In this document: piece after piece, positions 8,270 through 16,213 of the stretch | Numbering within the stretch: the first letter of the stretch is position 1 | How the letters are laid out: every line of letters starts with the position of its first letter | Origin: Thermoplasmata archaeon | Lineage (GTDB): Archaea; Thermoplasmatota; Thermoplasmata; Lutacidiplasmatales; UBA184 | Assembly (NCBI GenBank): GCA_021806135.1 | Contig: JAJZYB010000022.1 | Span: forward strand, 1-33,162 | Length of the DNA stretch: 33,162 nt | Direction of reading: 5' to 3' | The notes under the pieces: generated by a model | Seen by the model: only the letters and a program-made list of their open reading frames with translations | Told to the model about the DNA's origin: nothing | The model's database searches: none | Translations under genes and position numbers: made by a program

Positions 8270-8988
8270 CCGGGTACCGCGCGGAGGACCTTCACGGGTA
8301 CTACGCCTACGAGTTTTTTTCCCGCACCCCCGGCTGGCACGGGCTGAGCTGGCAGGACAAGGCGATGGCGGCGCACCGGTTCGTGGAGCGGCTCCGGGAA
8401 CCCTTCCCGCATGTCTCCGCGTCCGTCTACTCCCTCCGCGGGCTCCGGAGCGACCGGGAGGTCCTGCTCTGGCTCTGGGGGGACTCCCTCGAGGCGATAT
8501 CGGAGTTCGTCACGCCGCTGTTGGAAGCCCCGGTCGCGCCGCACCTTGCCCTCGTGGAGACCCGGCTCGCGAGCCGACGCGTCTCCGCCTACACCGGCAC
8601 GGAGGAGGCCCCTCCGCCGCCCTCGCGGCGGTACCTCTTCGTCTACCCGTTCGTGAGGACCCGGGAGTGGTACCAGCTACCCCCGGAAGAGCGTGGACGG
8701 CTCATGCAGGGCCACATCACCGCGGGACGGGCCTTCCCGGAGGTCCTCATCCACACCGGATATTCCTTTGGGATAGACGACCAGGACTTCTACCTGGCCT
8801 TTGAGACCGACAGCGTGGGAGAGTTCCAGAGCCTGCTCATGACCATGCGGGAATTGCCCATCACCGTGCACACCCAGCGGGACACCCCGATGTACGTGGG
8901 GCTTCGCCGGACCGCGGAGGAGCTCGTGAACGAACTGCTCGGCCCGGGGGCGCCTCCCGGTCCGTTCCCCCCCCCGGCGAACCCATGA
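8266..8988 (+). CDS. Chlorite-dismutase/HemQ family protein, candidate coproheme decarboxylase
   Basis: 240-residue two-lobed Cld-fold protein. HemQ members oxidatively decarboxylate Fe-coproporphyrin III to heme b. The C-terminal lobe has YPFVRTREWYQLPPEERGRL, then His150 (GHITAGR) at the place of the proximal heme ligand, then SFGIDDQDFYLAFET. Tyr127 lies near the catalytic Tyr of HemQ. The residue 13 after the axial His, Arg in true chlorite dismutases and Gln in Firmicute HemQ, is His163 here. Chlorite dismutation is therefore unlikely. The start ATG overlaps the preceding stop (ATGA). Co-transcription with hemD, hemC and cobA strongly ties it to heme synthesis; the exact reaction is inferred. 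Confidence 0.8.
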   Translation: MTGYRAEDLHGYYAYEFFSRTPGWHGLSWQDKAMAAHRFVERLREPFPHVSASVYSLRGLRSDREVLLWLWGDSLEAISEFVTPLLEAPVAPHLALVETRLASRRVSAYTGTEEAPPPPSRRYLFVYPFVRTREWYQLPPEERGRLMQGHITAGRAFPEVLIHTGYSFGIDDQDFYLAFETDSVGEFQSLLMTMRELPITVHTQRDTPMYVGLRRTAEELVNELLGPGAPPGPFPPPANP

Positions 8989-9773
8989 GGGTGCTTCTCC
9001 TGCGGGCCGGGGACTTCCCCCGGCTGGACGACCCGGACGGCCCCGGGAAGAACGAGGTCACGGTCCGCAGCGTTGTCCGTCTCCAGCCCCTTCCAGAGCT
9101 CCTGTCGTCGTTCCGGGCGGCGCTCCGCGACCGGCCGGCCCGGGGTCCGGCGGTCGTCGCCTGGACCAGCCGGCACGCCCTGGAGTTCGTCTTCCGCGAA
9201 GCGGAACAGGGGGGCGAGGAGGAACGGCTCCGTGAAGAGCTCTCCCGATGGGTGCAGGCGACGCTGGGCCCGGCCACCGCGGAAGCCCTGGCCCACCGCG
9301 GCTTCCCGGTCGCGTTCCAGCCTCGGACCGCCACCACCGAGGCCCTGGCGCAGCATCTGCTCGAGGTGGGCGCCACCCGGGTGGTGCTCCCCCGGAGCCG
9401 GCGGGGCTCCAGCGCGTTCTCCGAGATCCTCCAACGGGGAGGGGTTCCGCTGGCGATCGTGGAGGTGTACTCCCCGGAGGCCGATCTCCCCCTTCTCGCC
9501 TTGACGGTGAACGAGGTCCGACAGGGGGTGTACGACGCCCTCGGCTTCACCAGTGCGATGGAGGTGGAGACCTTCTTCTCTGCCTGGGAGGGTGGCCCCG
9601 GGCCGGGGCCTCCCTTCCCTCGACGGATACGGTTGGGGGCGCTGGGGCCGGTGACCGCGGAGGCTCTCCGGCGTCGCGGCCTGGAACCGGAGGTGAGTCC
9701 CCAGGCGCGGGTGGAGAGCCTGCTCCGGCTCCTAGAGGAACCCGCCCGCTCCACCGGAGCCGCTCCCCCATGA
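8985..9773 (+). CDS. hemD: Uroporphyrinogen-III synthase HemD
   Basis: Closes and inverts ring D of hydroxymethylbilane to form uroporphyrinogen III. The 262-residue protein has the weakly conserved HemD organisation of two alpha/beta lobes. Recognisable strands are VVAWTSRHALEFVF, LGPATAEALAHRGF, VVLPRSRRGSSAF and DALGFTSAMEVETFF, with a C-terminal LGPVTAEALRRRGLEP repeat. The family diverges strongly in sequence, so position between the HemQ-like gene and hemC supports the call. Both its start and its stop overlap neighbours in ATGA junctions. Confidence 0.87.
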   Translation: MRVLLLRAGDFPRLDDPDGPGKNEVTVRSVVRLQPLPELLSSFRAALRDRPARGPAVVAWTSRHALEFVFREAEQGGEEERLREELSRWVQATLGPATAEALAHRGFPVAFQPRTATTEALAQHLLEVGATRVVLPRSRRGSSAFSEILQRGGVPLAIVEVYSPEADLPLLALTVNEVRQGVYDALGFTSAMEVETFFSAWEGGPGPGPPFPRRIRLGALGPVTAEALRRRGLEPEVSPQARVESLLRLLEEPARSTGAAPP

Positions 9774-10696
9774 CCCTCCCGGGACCGACCATCCGTCTGG
9801 CCGCGCGTCCTAGTCCCTTGAGCCGGCGGCAGGCTGAGGAGGCCTCCCGATGGTTGCTGGAGTCCGACCCCGGGCTGCGGACGGAGTTTCTCTGGGTGCC
9901 CACCCGCGGGGACGTTGACCTCAAGGCCCATCCTCCCGACCTGGGAAGCGCCGGCGTTTTCGAGAAGGAGGTGGACCTGGCCGTGGCGGCGGGACGGGCG
10001 GAGGCCTCCGTCCACTCCCTGAAGGACCTCCCGCTCGGGGAGCTCCCTGGAGGACTGAAGCTGCTCGGAGTGCTCCCCCGGGGGCCGGCCGAGGACGCTG
10101 TCGTTCTGCGCGCTCCCGGGGACTCCTGGGCCTCCCTTCCCGACGGTGCCCGCGTCGGGACTTCCAGCCTAAGGCGCCAGGCCATGGTCGGCTATCTTGC
10201 CCCGATGGCCCAGGTCAAGCCCGTGCGGGGGAATGTAGGGAGCCGCCTCGCGAAATTGGACCAGGGCGAGTTCGACGCGCTGCTCCTGGCCGAGAGCGGG
10301 CTGGTTCGCCTGGGGCTCGATCCCCCTCGCTTCCGCCTCTCCCCCCGGGACTTCCCCCCCGCGCCGGGACAGGGATTCCTGGCTCTGGTCGGCGGCGCGG
10401 AGGTGGAGGAGGTCCTCGGATCGGCCCTGCGGCCCTTCACCCTGGCGTTTCGGGAGGCCCGGGCGGAGCGCGACTTTCTTGAGGCCACCGGGGGCGGCTG
10501 TTCAGCAGCGGTGGGGGCTTACGCCCACGCGCGGGATCCGGACCAGGGGGAGATCTCGGTGGTGGAGTGGCGGCCGGACGGCTCGGCCCGGCGGTGCTGG
10601 GTCGGAGTGGGGGCGTTCTCCGAGATCGGCCGGCGCGCCCACGAGCGGCTCCAGGAGGCGTCCTGGGAATCCCGGAGGCAGGAGGGGGGACACTGA
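9770..10696 (+). CDS. hemC: Porphobilinogen deaminase HemC
   Basis: Polymerises four porphobilinogen units to hydroxymethylbilane, the HemD substrate. The 308-residue protein shows VGTSSLRRQ, PVRGNVGSRL and the invariant cofactor-attachment Cys244 in ATGGGCSAAVGAYA, which binds the dipyrromethane primer. HSLKDLP, another family signature, is near residue 84. The start ATG overlaps the hemD stop (ATGA), and its stop shares one base with the cobA start (TGATG), implying coupled translation. Length is typical of the family. Confidence 0.96.
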   Translation: MTLPGPTIRLAARPSPLSRRQAEEASRWLLESDPGLRTEFLWVPTRGDVDLKAHPPDLGSAGVFEKEVDLAVAAGRAEASVHSLKDLPLGELPGGLKLLGVLPRGPAEDAVVLRAPGDSWASLPDGARVGTSSLRRQAMVGYLAPMAQVKPVRGNVGSRLAKLDQGEFDALLLAESGLVRLGLDPPRFRLSPRDFPPAPGQGFLALVGGAEVEEVLGSALRPFTLAFREARAERDFLEATGGGCSAAVGAYAHARDPDQGEISVVEWRPDGSARRCWVGVGAFSEIGRRAHERLQEASWESRRQEGGH

Positions 10697-11583
10697 TGGA
10701 GCGGAGCGAGACGTTCCGGCTGCCGCGGGTACGCTTCCGCCGGGGGAGCGTGGCCCTGGTCGGCGGAGGGCCGGGAGCGCCGGATCTTCTGAGCCTCCGG
10801 GCAGCGGCCTACCTGTCCCGGGCCGACTGCGTCGTCTACGACCGGCTTTCGGACCGGCGGATGCTCTCCTGGGTCCCCCGGGGAGCCGAACGTCGCTACG
10901 TGGGGAAGCGTCCCGGGGACGATCCGAGGACGCAAGAACGGATCCAGGCGCTCTTGAGGGAACGGGCCTCCCGTTCGCTCCGGGTGGTCCGCCTGAAGGG
11001 CGGAGACCCTTTCGTCTACGGCCGGGGGTTCGAGGAGCTCGCAGACCTGTCGCGTCACGGGATCCCCGTGGAGGTGGTCCCGGGGATCTCCTCGGTCACC
11101 GGAGGGCTCGCGTCGGCCCGGATCCCCCCGGTCCACCGCGGGACGGCCTCCACCTTCGCGGTCTTCCCCGGGCGGGAGGCCCGAGAAAAAGGAGCCTCCA
11201 CGGTCCGGCTCGAGGCGCTCGCCGCCGCGGCCGACACCCTCATTGGGGTGATGGCTCTCGAGCGGCTACCGGTGCTCGTGGAAGGGCTGCGCCGGGTACG
11301 CGGGGGGTCCGAACCGGCGGCGCTGGTGGAGGCCGGCGGGACGGCGCATCAGCGGGTCCTGCGGGCGCCCCTGGGCCGGCTGGTGGAGGCCGCTCGCCGC
11401 CGTAAGTTCGCTCCCCCGGTGCTCTTGGTGGTCGGTCCGGTCGCGGCCCTGGGGGCGCGGACGGGCCGAGGGCGACGTTCCGGCCCTTTCCCGTCCGGAA
11501 CTGGCGGCGGGAAACCTGCCCGTCGTAGCGGGGGAGCCCGGGCCCTGCCCCGGCGGGGGCCCCGCCCCCCTGGGGACGCTTGA
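10696..11583 (+). CDS. cobA: Uroporphyrinogen-III C-methyltransferase (SUMT)
   Basis: Uses two S-adenosylmethionines to convert uroporphyrinogen III to precorrin-2, the branch point to siroheme, alternative-pathway heme and cobalamin. Motifs seen are LVGGGPGAPDLLSLRA, VRLKGGDPFVYGRG and IPVEVVPGISSV, in the usual order. The 295 residues include a low-complexity, Arg/Gly/Pro-rich tail of about 40 residues after the domain end near GPVAALG. It is the last gene of the operon. No CysG-type dehydrogenase domain is fused, so oxidation of precorrin-2 needs an enzyme encoded elsewhere. Confidence 0.92.
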   Translation: MERSETFRLPRVRFRRGSVALVGGGPGAPDLLSLRAAAYLSRADCVVYDRLSDRRMLSWVPRGAERRYVGKRPGDDPRTQERIQALLRERASRSLRVVRLKGGDPFVYGRGFEELADLSRHGIPVEVVPGISSVTGGLASARIPPVHRGTASTFAVFPGREAREKGASTVRLEALAAAADTLIGVMALERLPVLVEGLRRVRGGSEPAALVEAGGTAHQRVLRAPLGRLVEAARRRKFAPPVLLVVGPVAALGARTGRGRRSGPFPSGTGGGKPARRSGGARALPRRGPRPPGDA

Positions 11584-11605
11584 TCCGGACCGGAAGAGGG
11601 GCGGT

Positions 11606-11630
11606 GGTGCTCCCCGGGACCGGGAGCACC
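11606..11630 (+). repeat. Perfect 9-bp hairpin between cobA and the import operon
   Basis: GGTGCTCCC at 11606-11614 pairs exactly with GGGAGCACC at 11622-11630 around a 7-nt loop. It starts 22 bp after the cobA stop. It could mark the 3' end of the heme operon mRNA or be an operator. No T-run follows. Confidence 0.45.
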
Positions 11631-11717
11631 CGTCGGACGCACCGACGCCGGTGGGAGAGGAGGGGAGGCCCTCGGCCTTCCTAGGGGGCCGCCCCGGTCC
11701 GCTCGGGTGACGCAACG

Positions 11718-11723
11718 TTTATC
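11718..11723 (+). promoter_or_regulatory. TATA-like box of the btuFCD-type operon
   Basis: TTTATC is centred about 28 nt before ATG at 11749, so the operon mRNA probably begins at or next to the start codon. It favours this ATG over the GTG at 11707. Confidence 0.45.
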
Positions 11724-11748
11724 TGCCAACGCACTTGACGTAAATCCA

Positions 11749-12777
11749 ATGAGCTGGAATTCTGTCCCTTCGGTGCCCCCCTCCCCTCGTCCTACGCGGA
11801 AGGTCCCCGTCCCGCTTCTGGCCCTGGGGGTCGCGCTTCTGGTGGCCATTGCGGCCATCACCTTCGGGGTGCTCTCCGGCTCCACCAACGCCGGCCCCTC
11901 GCCCCACCACGGGATCACCGTGGTGGACGACTACGGCCGGACCGTCACCGTGCCCGCGCCGGCGAGCCGGATCGTCGTGCTCATCGCGAGCGCCATGGAC
12001 ATTGTCTACAGCCTGGGGCTGAGGTCCTCGGTGGTGGGAGTGGACTGTGGTCCTGGGAACGACTACACGGCGGACTACACGCCCGGACAGGTGGCCAACT
12101 GGAGCCTCTCCGGTCTCGCCTGTGTGAGCGCGCTGCCGTTCTCCGCCTCCAGCATCCAGATCCTCAACCCCCAGCTCGTGGTGGCCGGCCCGGGGATCTC
12201 CGTCAGCGATCTCAACACGCTGCAGCAGTCCGACGGCATCCCGGCCCTCGGCCTGAACCCCTCGAACCTCTCCGGCATCCTCACCGACGTCACCCTGGTG
12301 GGGGCGTTGACCGGTCACGCGGTGGCCGCCACCCACCTGGACGCGGCCCTCAACGCCTCGCTCGCCCAGGACCAGAACCTCCGGTCCCTCGTCGGTCCCC
12401 CTCCCAGCGTCCTGCTGACCTACTATGACGACCCGACCGGTTACTACACCTTCGGGCCGGGGAGCTTCGGCGAGAGCCTGCTGCAGGCCGCCGGCGGCGC
12501 CAGCATCACCTCCAACGACAGCCAGGCCAACACGGGAGAGATCTCGGGCAGCTACGTGCTGGAGGCCAACCCGGTCATCATCATCGCGGGCGTAGGATTT
12601 GGCATCTCCGTGGCCAACTACAGTGTCGGACCGTACTGGTCGGAGTTCTCCGCCGTCTCTCACGGACAGGTCTACGGCTTCGACGTCACCCTGCTCACGG
12701 AGCCCGGGCCGGCCATGATCCTCGGCATCCCGGAGCTGATGGCCCTCCTCCATCCGGGGATCGCAGTCGGTGGCTGA
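11749..12777 (+). CDS. btuF: Cobalamin/iron-chelate ABC transporter substrate-binding lipoprotein-like protein (BtuF/FecB type)
   Basis: Extracytoplasmic class III binding protein of 342 residues. An N-terminal hydrophobic anchor (about residues 18-42) follows a basic, proline-rich cytoplasmic segment. The mature part begins with DDYGRTVTVPAPASRIVVL, typical of periplasmic cobalamin or siderophore binders. Further family-like elements are VVGVD, LNPQLVVAGP and a closing MALLHPG. A lipobox Cys is not evident, so it is probably held by the transmembrane segment. It overlaps the permease gene by 8 bp. The neighbouring heme/corrin genes favour cobalamin or a metal chelate as substrate, but ligand cannot be read from sequence. 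Confidence 0.82.
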   Translation: MSWNSVPSVPPSPRPTRKVPVPLLALGVALLVAIAAITFGVLSGSTNAGPSPHHGITVVDDYGRTVTVPAPASRIVVLIASAMDIVYSLGLRSSVVGVDCGPGNDYTADYTPGQVANWSLSGLACVSALPFSASSIQILNPQLVVAGPGISVSDLNTLQQSDGIPALGLNPSNLSGILTDVTLVGALTGHAVAATHLDAALNASLAQDQNLRSLVGPPPSVLLTYYDDPTGYYTFGPGSFGESLLQAAGGASITSNDSQANTGEISGSYVLEANPVIIIAGVGFGISVANYSVGPYWSEFSAVSHGQVYGFDVTLLTEPGPAMILGIPELMALLHPGIAVGG

Positions 12778-13879
12778 TCCCCCCCGGGGAGCGGGACCGG
12801 CCGTACCCTTAGCGGTGCACCGGAGCCGGCGCGCCTTCGGGGTGCTCCTCGGGGTGCTCGCCATCACCCTGGTGCTCTCCCCTGTGGTCGGGAGCGTCTC
12901 CACACCCCCCGGGGACTTAGTGTTCTTCGTGGCCCGGGCCCTCACCGGGACCCCGGTCGGGACCGGTAGCTGCCCCGTCCCGGTCTACGCGGGGGGCACC
13001 AGCGTCCCTTGTCTCGTGGTGGAGAAGGTGCTGGTGGATTCCCGCCTGCCGGAGATGTTCCTCGCGGCCCTGGTGGGGGCCGCGCTCGCCCTCGCCGGAG
13101 CCACCCTCCAGGGGGTCTTCCGAAACCCCCTGGGGGATCCGTACCTCCTGGGGGTCTCCTCGGGGGCGGCGCTCGGGGCCTCGGCCCTCTTTCTCTTGGG
13201 CGTCGGGGCGGCGCTCGGATCGATCTACCTGCCGGCGCTGGCCTTCCTCGGGGCCATGGGCACCGCGGCGCTGGTCCTCCTGGCGGCCCGGTCCCCCCGG
13301 ACGAGCACGGAGACCCTGCTCCTCACCGGCGTCGCCTTGAGCTCGTTCTTCGGCGCCCTCATCGCCCTGTTCATCTCCCTTCGCCCTCAGTCCGCCCTCC
13401 TGCCCCTCACCTTCTGGATCCTGGGGAGCTTTGGCGGGGCCACCTGGCCCCAGGTGGAGCTGGTGCTCGGGGGAACGCTCCTGGCCGGCACCCTCCTCGC
13501 GCTGCATGGCCGGGACCTCAACGTCCTCCAGCTCGGGGAGGAGACCGCCCGGGGTCTCGGCCTCTCCCCTCCGGCCATCCAGCGCAGGCTCCTCCTCCTC
13601 GCCTCCCTGGTCACGGCGGTCGCGGTGGCGTTCAACGGGATCATCGGCTTCGTGGGGCTCATCTCCCCACACGTGGTGCGGCGCCTGCAAGGGCCGGACT
13701 ACCGGGCCCTCCTTCCGCTCTCCGCCCTCTTCGGGGCCATCTTCCTGGTCCTTGCCGACGACCTGGCCGAGAGCCTGCTGGGCGGAGGGAGCCTCCTACC
13801 GGTGGGGGTGGTGACCAGCTTCGCGGGAGCCCCGTTCTTCCTCTACGTGCTCTACCGCCGGCGGGGTGGGGGGCGATGA
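12770..13879 (+). CDS. btuC: FecCD/BtuC-type ABC transporter permease
   Basis: Polytopic membrane protein of 369 residues with about ten predicted helices, the usual FecCD arrangement. Family signatures include AGATLQGVFRNPLGDPYLLGVSSGA split over residues ~105-130, then LGSFGG, GEETARGLG and GFVGLISPHVVRRL near the C-terminus. GTG at 12770 is used and overlaps the binding-protein gene by 8 bp. Its stop overlaps the ATPase start (ATGA). It forms the translocation pore with the ATPase below. Confidence 0.9.
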   Translation: MADPPRGAGPAVPLAVHRSRRAFGVLLGVLAITLVLSPVVGSVSTPPGDLVFFVARALTGTPVGTGSCPVPVYAGGTSVPCLVVEKVLVDSRLPEMFLAALVGAALALAGATLQGVFRNPLGDPYLLGVSSGAALGASALFLLGVGAALGSIYLPALAFLGAMGTAALVLLAARSPRTSTETLLLTGVALSSFFGALIALFISLRPQSALLPLTFWILGSFGGATWPQVELVLGGTLLAGTLLALHGRDLNVLQLGEETARGLGLSPPAIQRRLLLLASLVTAVAVAFNGIIGFVGLISPHVVRRLQGPDYRALLPLSALFGAIFLVLADDLAESLLGGGSLLPVGVVTSFAGAPFFLYVLYRRRGGGR

Positions 13880-15243
13880 AGTCCGTAGACGAGGGGAATC
13901 CGCTTCACTTCCAGGACGTCACGGTGGAGCTGGGGGGCCGGCCCGTCCTCCGGGAGATCTCCTTCGCCCTTCGGCCAGGGGAGGTCCTGGCCCTGGTCGG
14001 TCCGAACGGCTCCGGCAAGACCACCTTGCTGAGGACCGCCCAGGGGCTGGTCCGGCCCCTCAGCGGGGAAGTGCGCCTTTTCCAGCGCCCGGTGGAGCGC
14101 TGGTCCTTCCGGGAGCGCGCCCGGCTCGTGGCCTGGGTCCCCCAGGGAGAGGAGCCCTACGAGAACTTCACCGTGGAGGAGTTCGTCACGCTGGGTCGCT
14201 ACCCGACCTTGGGGCCCTTCCTCCCGGAAGGGGAGGCGGACCGAAAGGCCGTGAACGACGCTCTGCGGGAGGCGGACCTGGAGTCGCTGCGGGGATCGGG
14301 CATCCTCCGGGTCTCCTCTGGCGAGCGGCAGCGTGCCCTCTATGCCCGGGCCCTGGCCCAGGGCGCCCCGTTGCTCTTCCTGGACGAGCCGACCAGCCAT
14401 CTGGACATGGCCCATCAGTTGGAGGTCTTCGAACAGTTGGACCGGTTCGTCTCCCGGGGTCCCTCCTGCGCCGCGATGATCTCGGTCCATGATCTCAACC
14501 TCGCCTGCCGGTTCGCCGACCGGATGGCCTGGCTCAGCCGCGGACGCCTGGTCGCCCTCGGCAGTCCAGGGGAGACCACCACCCGGGAGCGGATCCGGGA
14601 GGTCTTCGGGGTCGAGATGGAGGTGGAGCAACGCGGGGAGAAGACCGTGGTCCTCCCTCCTCCCGTCCGGAGCGATCCTCCTCCCGCCGATCCTGGGGCG
14701 CTCCGGGTCCATCTGGTGGCTGGCGGAGGGAGCGGAGAAGGGATCCTCCGGGCGCTGCTCACCAAAGGCTACCAGGTGACGGGGGCCCCGGTGCATGTGC
14801 TCGACTCGGATGAGGTCGCCTTCCGCCGGGGGAACGTCCCCGCGCCGGTGGTCGCCCCGTTCGCGCCGCTGACCGAGCGTTCCCGGGAGCAGCACCGGCG
14901 CCTCCTCGGGGCGGCCCAGGCGATCGTGGTGGCCCCCCTGGTGATCGGCCCGGGTAACCTTGCGAACCTCGCGGACCTTCGGCCCTTCGTTCCTGTCCTG
15001 CCCACGTTCCTCGTCGGTGGGCCCCCCGGGACCGCGGGCCGGGACTTCTCCGCGGGCCAAGGCGAACGGGCCTACGAGGACCTCGTCGTGGCGGGGGCCG
15101 TCCAGGTCCGCGGGACCGCGGAGCTCATGGCCCTCCTTTCGGCCTGCGCGAGCGACCGCGGCCGAGCGTCCTCAAGAGGAACGGGGGGGCCGGCGGAGGT
15201 TCTTCCAGCCTCCGGAGCAGCGAGGGAAGACGCTCCCGGGTGA
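13876..15243 (+). CDS. btuD: BtuD/FecE-type ABC transporter ATPase with extra C-terminal domain
   Basis: 455 residues, against about 260 for a standard ATPase of this class. Residues 1-250 are the ATPase: Walker A GPNGSGKTT (42-50), signature VSSGERQ (146-152) in place of LSGGQ, Walker B LLFLDEP with Asp170-Glu171, and switch His205. Residues ~276-430 form a separate alpha/beta domain beginning LVAGGGSGEGILRALL and containing an LDSDEV and a PLVIGPGNLANL segment. I know this extension from some archaeal cobamide/iron importers but not its function. The last 119 bp overlap the 3' end of the convergent regulator gene. Confidence 0.86.
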   Translation: MKSVDEGNPLHFQDVTVELGGRPVLREISFALRPGEVLALVGPNGSGKTTLLRTAQGLVRPLSGEVRLFQRPVERWSFRERARLVAWVPQGEEPYENFTVEEFVTLGRYPTLGPFLPEGEADRKAVNDALREADLESLRGSGILRVSSGERQRALYARALAQGAPLLFLDEPTSHLDMAHQLEVFEQLDRFVSRGPSCAAMISVHDLNLACRFADRMAWLSRGRLVALGSPGETTTRERIREVFGVEMEVEQRGEKTVVLPPPVRSDPPPADPGALRVHLVAGGGSGEGILRALLTKGYQVTGAPVHVLDSDEVAFRRGNVPAPVVAPFAPLTERSREQHRRLLGAAQAIVVAPLVIGPGNLANLADLRPFVPVLPTFLVGGPPGTAGRDFSAGQGERAYEDLVVAGAVQVRGTAELMALLSACASDRGRASSRGTGGPAEVLPASGAAREDAPG

Positions 15244-15982
15244 CCACCACCAGCGCGGGGACTCCCACCTGGGAGGCGTCACGGGCGGCGGCCGCGCCTC
15301 CGAAGCGCAGCGGAGGCGTACGGGCGAACCGCTGCATCACGTGGTAGGCCTCCAGCCCTTCGGCCACCAGCAACCCGTGGGTCCCTGCGCGGAGGGCATG
15401 GGAGAGCGGCAAGGGGATCGGGTCGTGGGGGGACCACGATTCCGGGAGCACGTAGATCTCCACCGGGCACGGCTCCAGGCTCACCACCCCCTGGAGCTCC
15501 CCCACTTCCACCAATTCTCCCCGGCGTGCGGGCCTAAGGACCCGTCCCCGGGAAGGGCTCCTCCGTCCCTTCGTCGCCAGGAGCAGCCCCCCTTCCATGT
15601 TGAGCGAGACCGTGTCTCCCTTGGCCAGATCCTCCCCGGCGACGGCCCAGCATTGACGGATGATCGCAAGGTTGCGCCGTCGGGCCTCGAGGTCGAGGCT
15701 CAGGTTCCCGAAAGCGCCGTGGAGGTGCTCGATCCCCCGGAGGGTGGGCCGGTACGTCCCGTCCACTTCTTCGACCCAGCCCCTGGCGCGGGCATCGCGA
15801 TAGAGCAAGGAGACGGCCTGGACCGAGAGCCCCAGGACCTGGGCAATGCTCCGGAGACGCCCATGCCGACGCGTGGCGGTCTCATAGAGGAAGAGCAGCT
15901 CGCTGACCCGTCCGGGAGACCGCAAGGAGGGGAGACCGACCGGAGGCTCCGCCGATGGGAGGCTGGCCGGGCGAGGTGGCAC
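15125..15982 (-). CDS. Archaeal winged-helix transcriptional regulator (DUF7839-like)
   Basis: An N-terminal winged helix (RSIAQVLGLSVQAVSLLYRD, then a wing ending YRPTLRG) is followed by an archaeal regulatory domain of about 170 residues. That domain contains the segments EDLAKGDTVSLNMEGGLLLA, LEPCPVEIYVLP, GTHGLLVAEGLEAY and VPALVVVTRERLPSLLRRLEE. This order matches the archaeal DUF7839 type of one-component regulator, whose ligand is unknown to me. The start is uncertain: GTG at 15982 gives 285 residues, and TTG at 15925 gives 266 and a more typical N-terminus. A TATA-like AAATA lies about 24 nt before the GTG. It is convergent and overlapping with the ATPase gene and divergent from the transposase-derived gene. 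Regulation of the importer is a possibility. Confidence 0.72.
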   Translation of the reverse strand: MPPRPASLPSAEPPVGLPSLRSPGRVSELLFLYETATRRHGRLRSIAQVLGLSVQAVSLLYRDARARGWVEEVDGTYRPTLRGIEHLHGAFGNLSLDLEARRRNLAIIRQCWAVAGEDLAKGDTVSLNMEGGLLLATKGRRSPSRGRVLRPARRGELVEVGELQGVVSLEPCPVEIYVLPESWSPHDPIPLPLSHALRAGTHGLLVAEGLEAYHVMQRFARTPPLRFGGAAAARDASQVGVPALVVVTRERLPSLLRRLEEPPPAPPFLLRTLGRGRSRRPKGGP

Positions 15983-16178
15983 GGGGTGCCGAACCCTCCG
16001 CCGTATTTGGAGACCATCCCTTCGACGGAGGCGACCGAGAAGGGCTCCGCAGCCTCCGTCCGTCCAGACCGCGAATCCGCGATGGAGGAGTTGGGTTCTG
16101 GGAGGCTCTCCGGGGTGGGAGCGGCAGGATCCTCCGCCGATGGGGAAGCCAGGGCTCGCGCCCAGCGCCGGCTTGCTC

Positions 16179-16190
16179 GGTCTTAAGACC
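16179..16190. promoter_or_regulatory. Perfect 12-bp palindrome overlapping a TATA-like box
   Basis: GGTCTTAAGACC is a perfect palindrome. Its core CTTAAG is centred about 29 nt before ATG at 16214, the usual TATA distance in this window. The symmetry makes it a candidate operator for a dimeric DNA-binding protein, perhaps the gene's own product or the divergent regulator. Confidence 0.45.
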
Positions 16191-16213
16191 TTTTCGGCCC
16201 TCGGGGTGCTTCC

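Noticed and set aside
8266-8988. True chlorite dismutase
   Set aside because: The distal Arg essential for chlorite breakdown is His163, and the gene sits in a heme synthesis operon.
11584-11748. Cobalamin riboswitch in front of the importer operon
   Set aside because: The gap is short, lacks the conserved B12-box sequence, and the TATA box leaves no room for a long leader.
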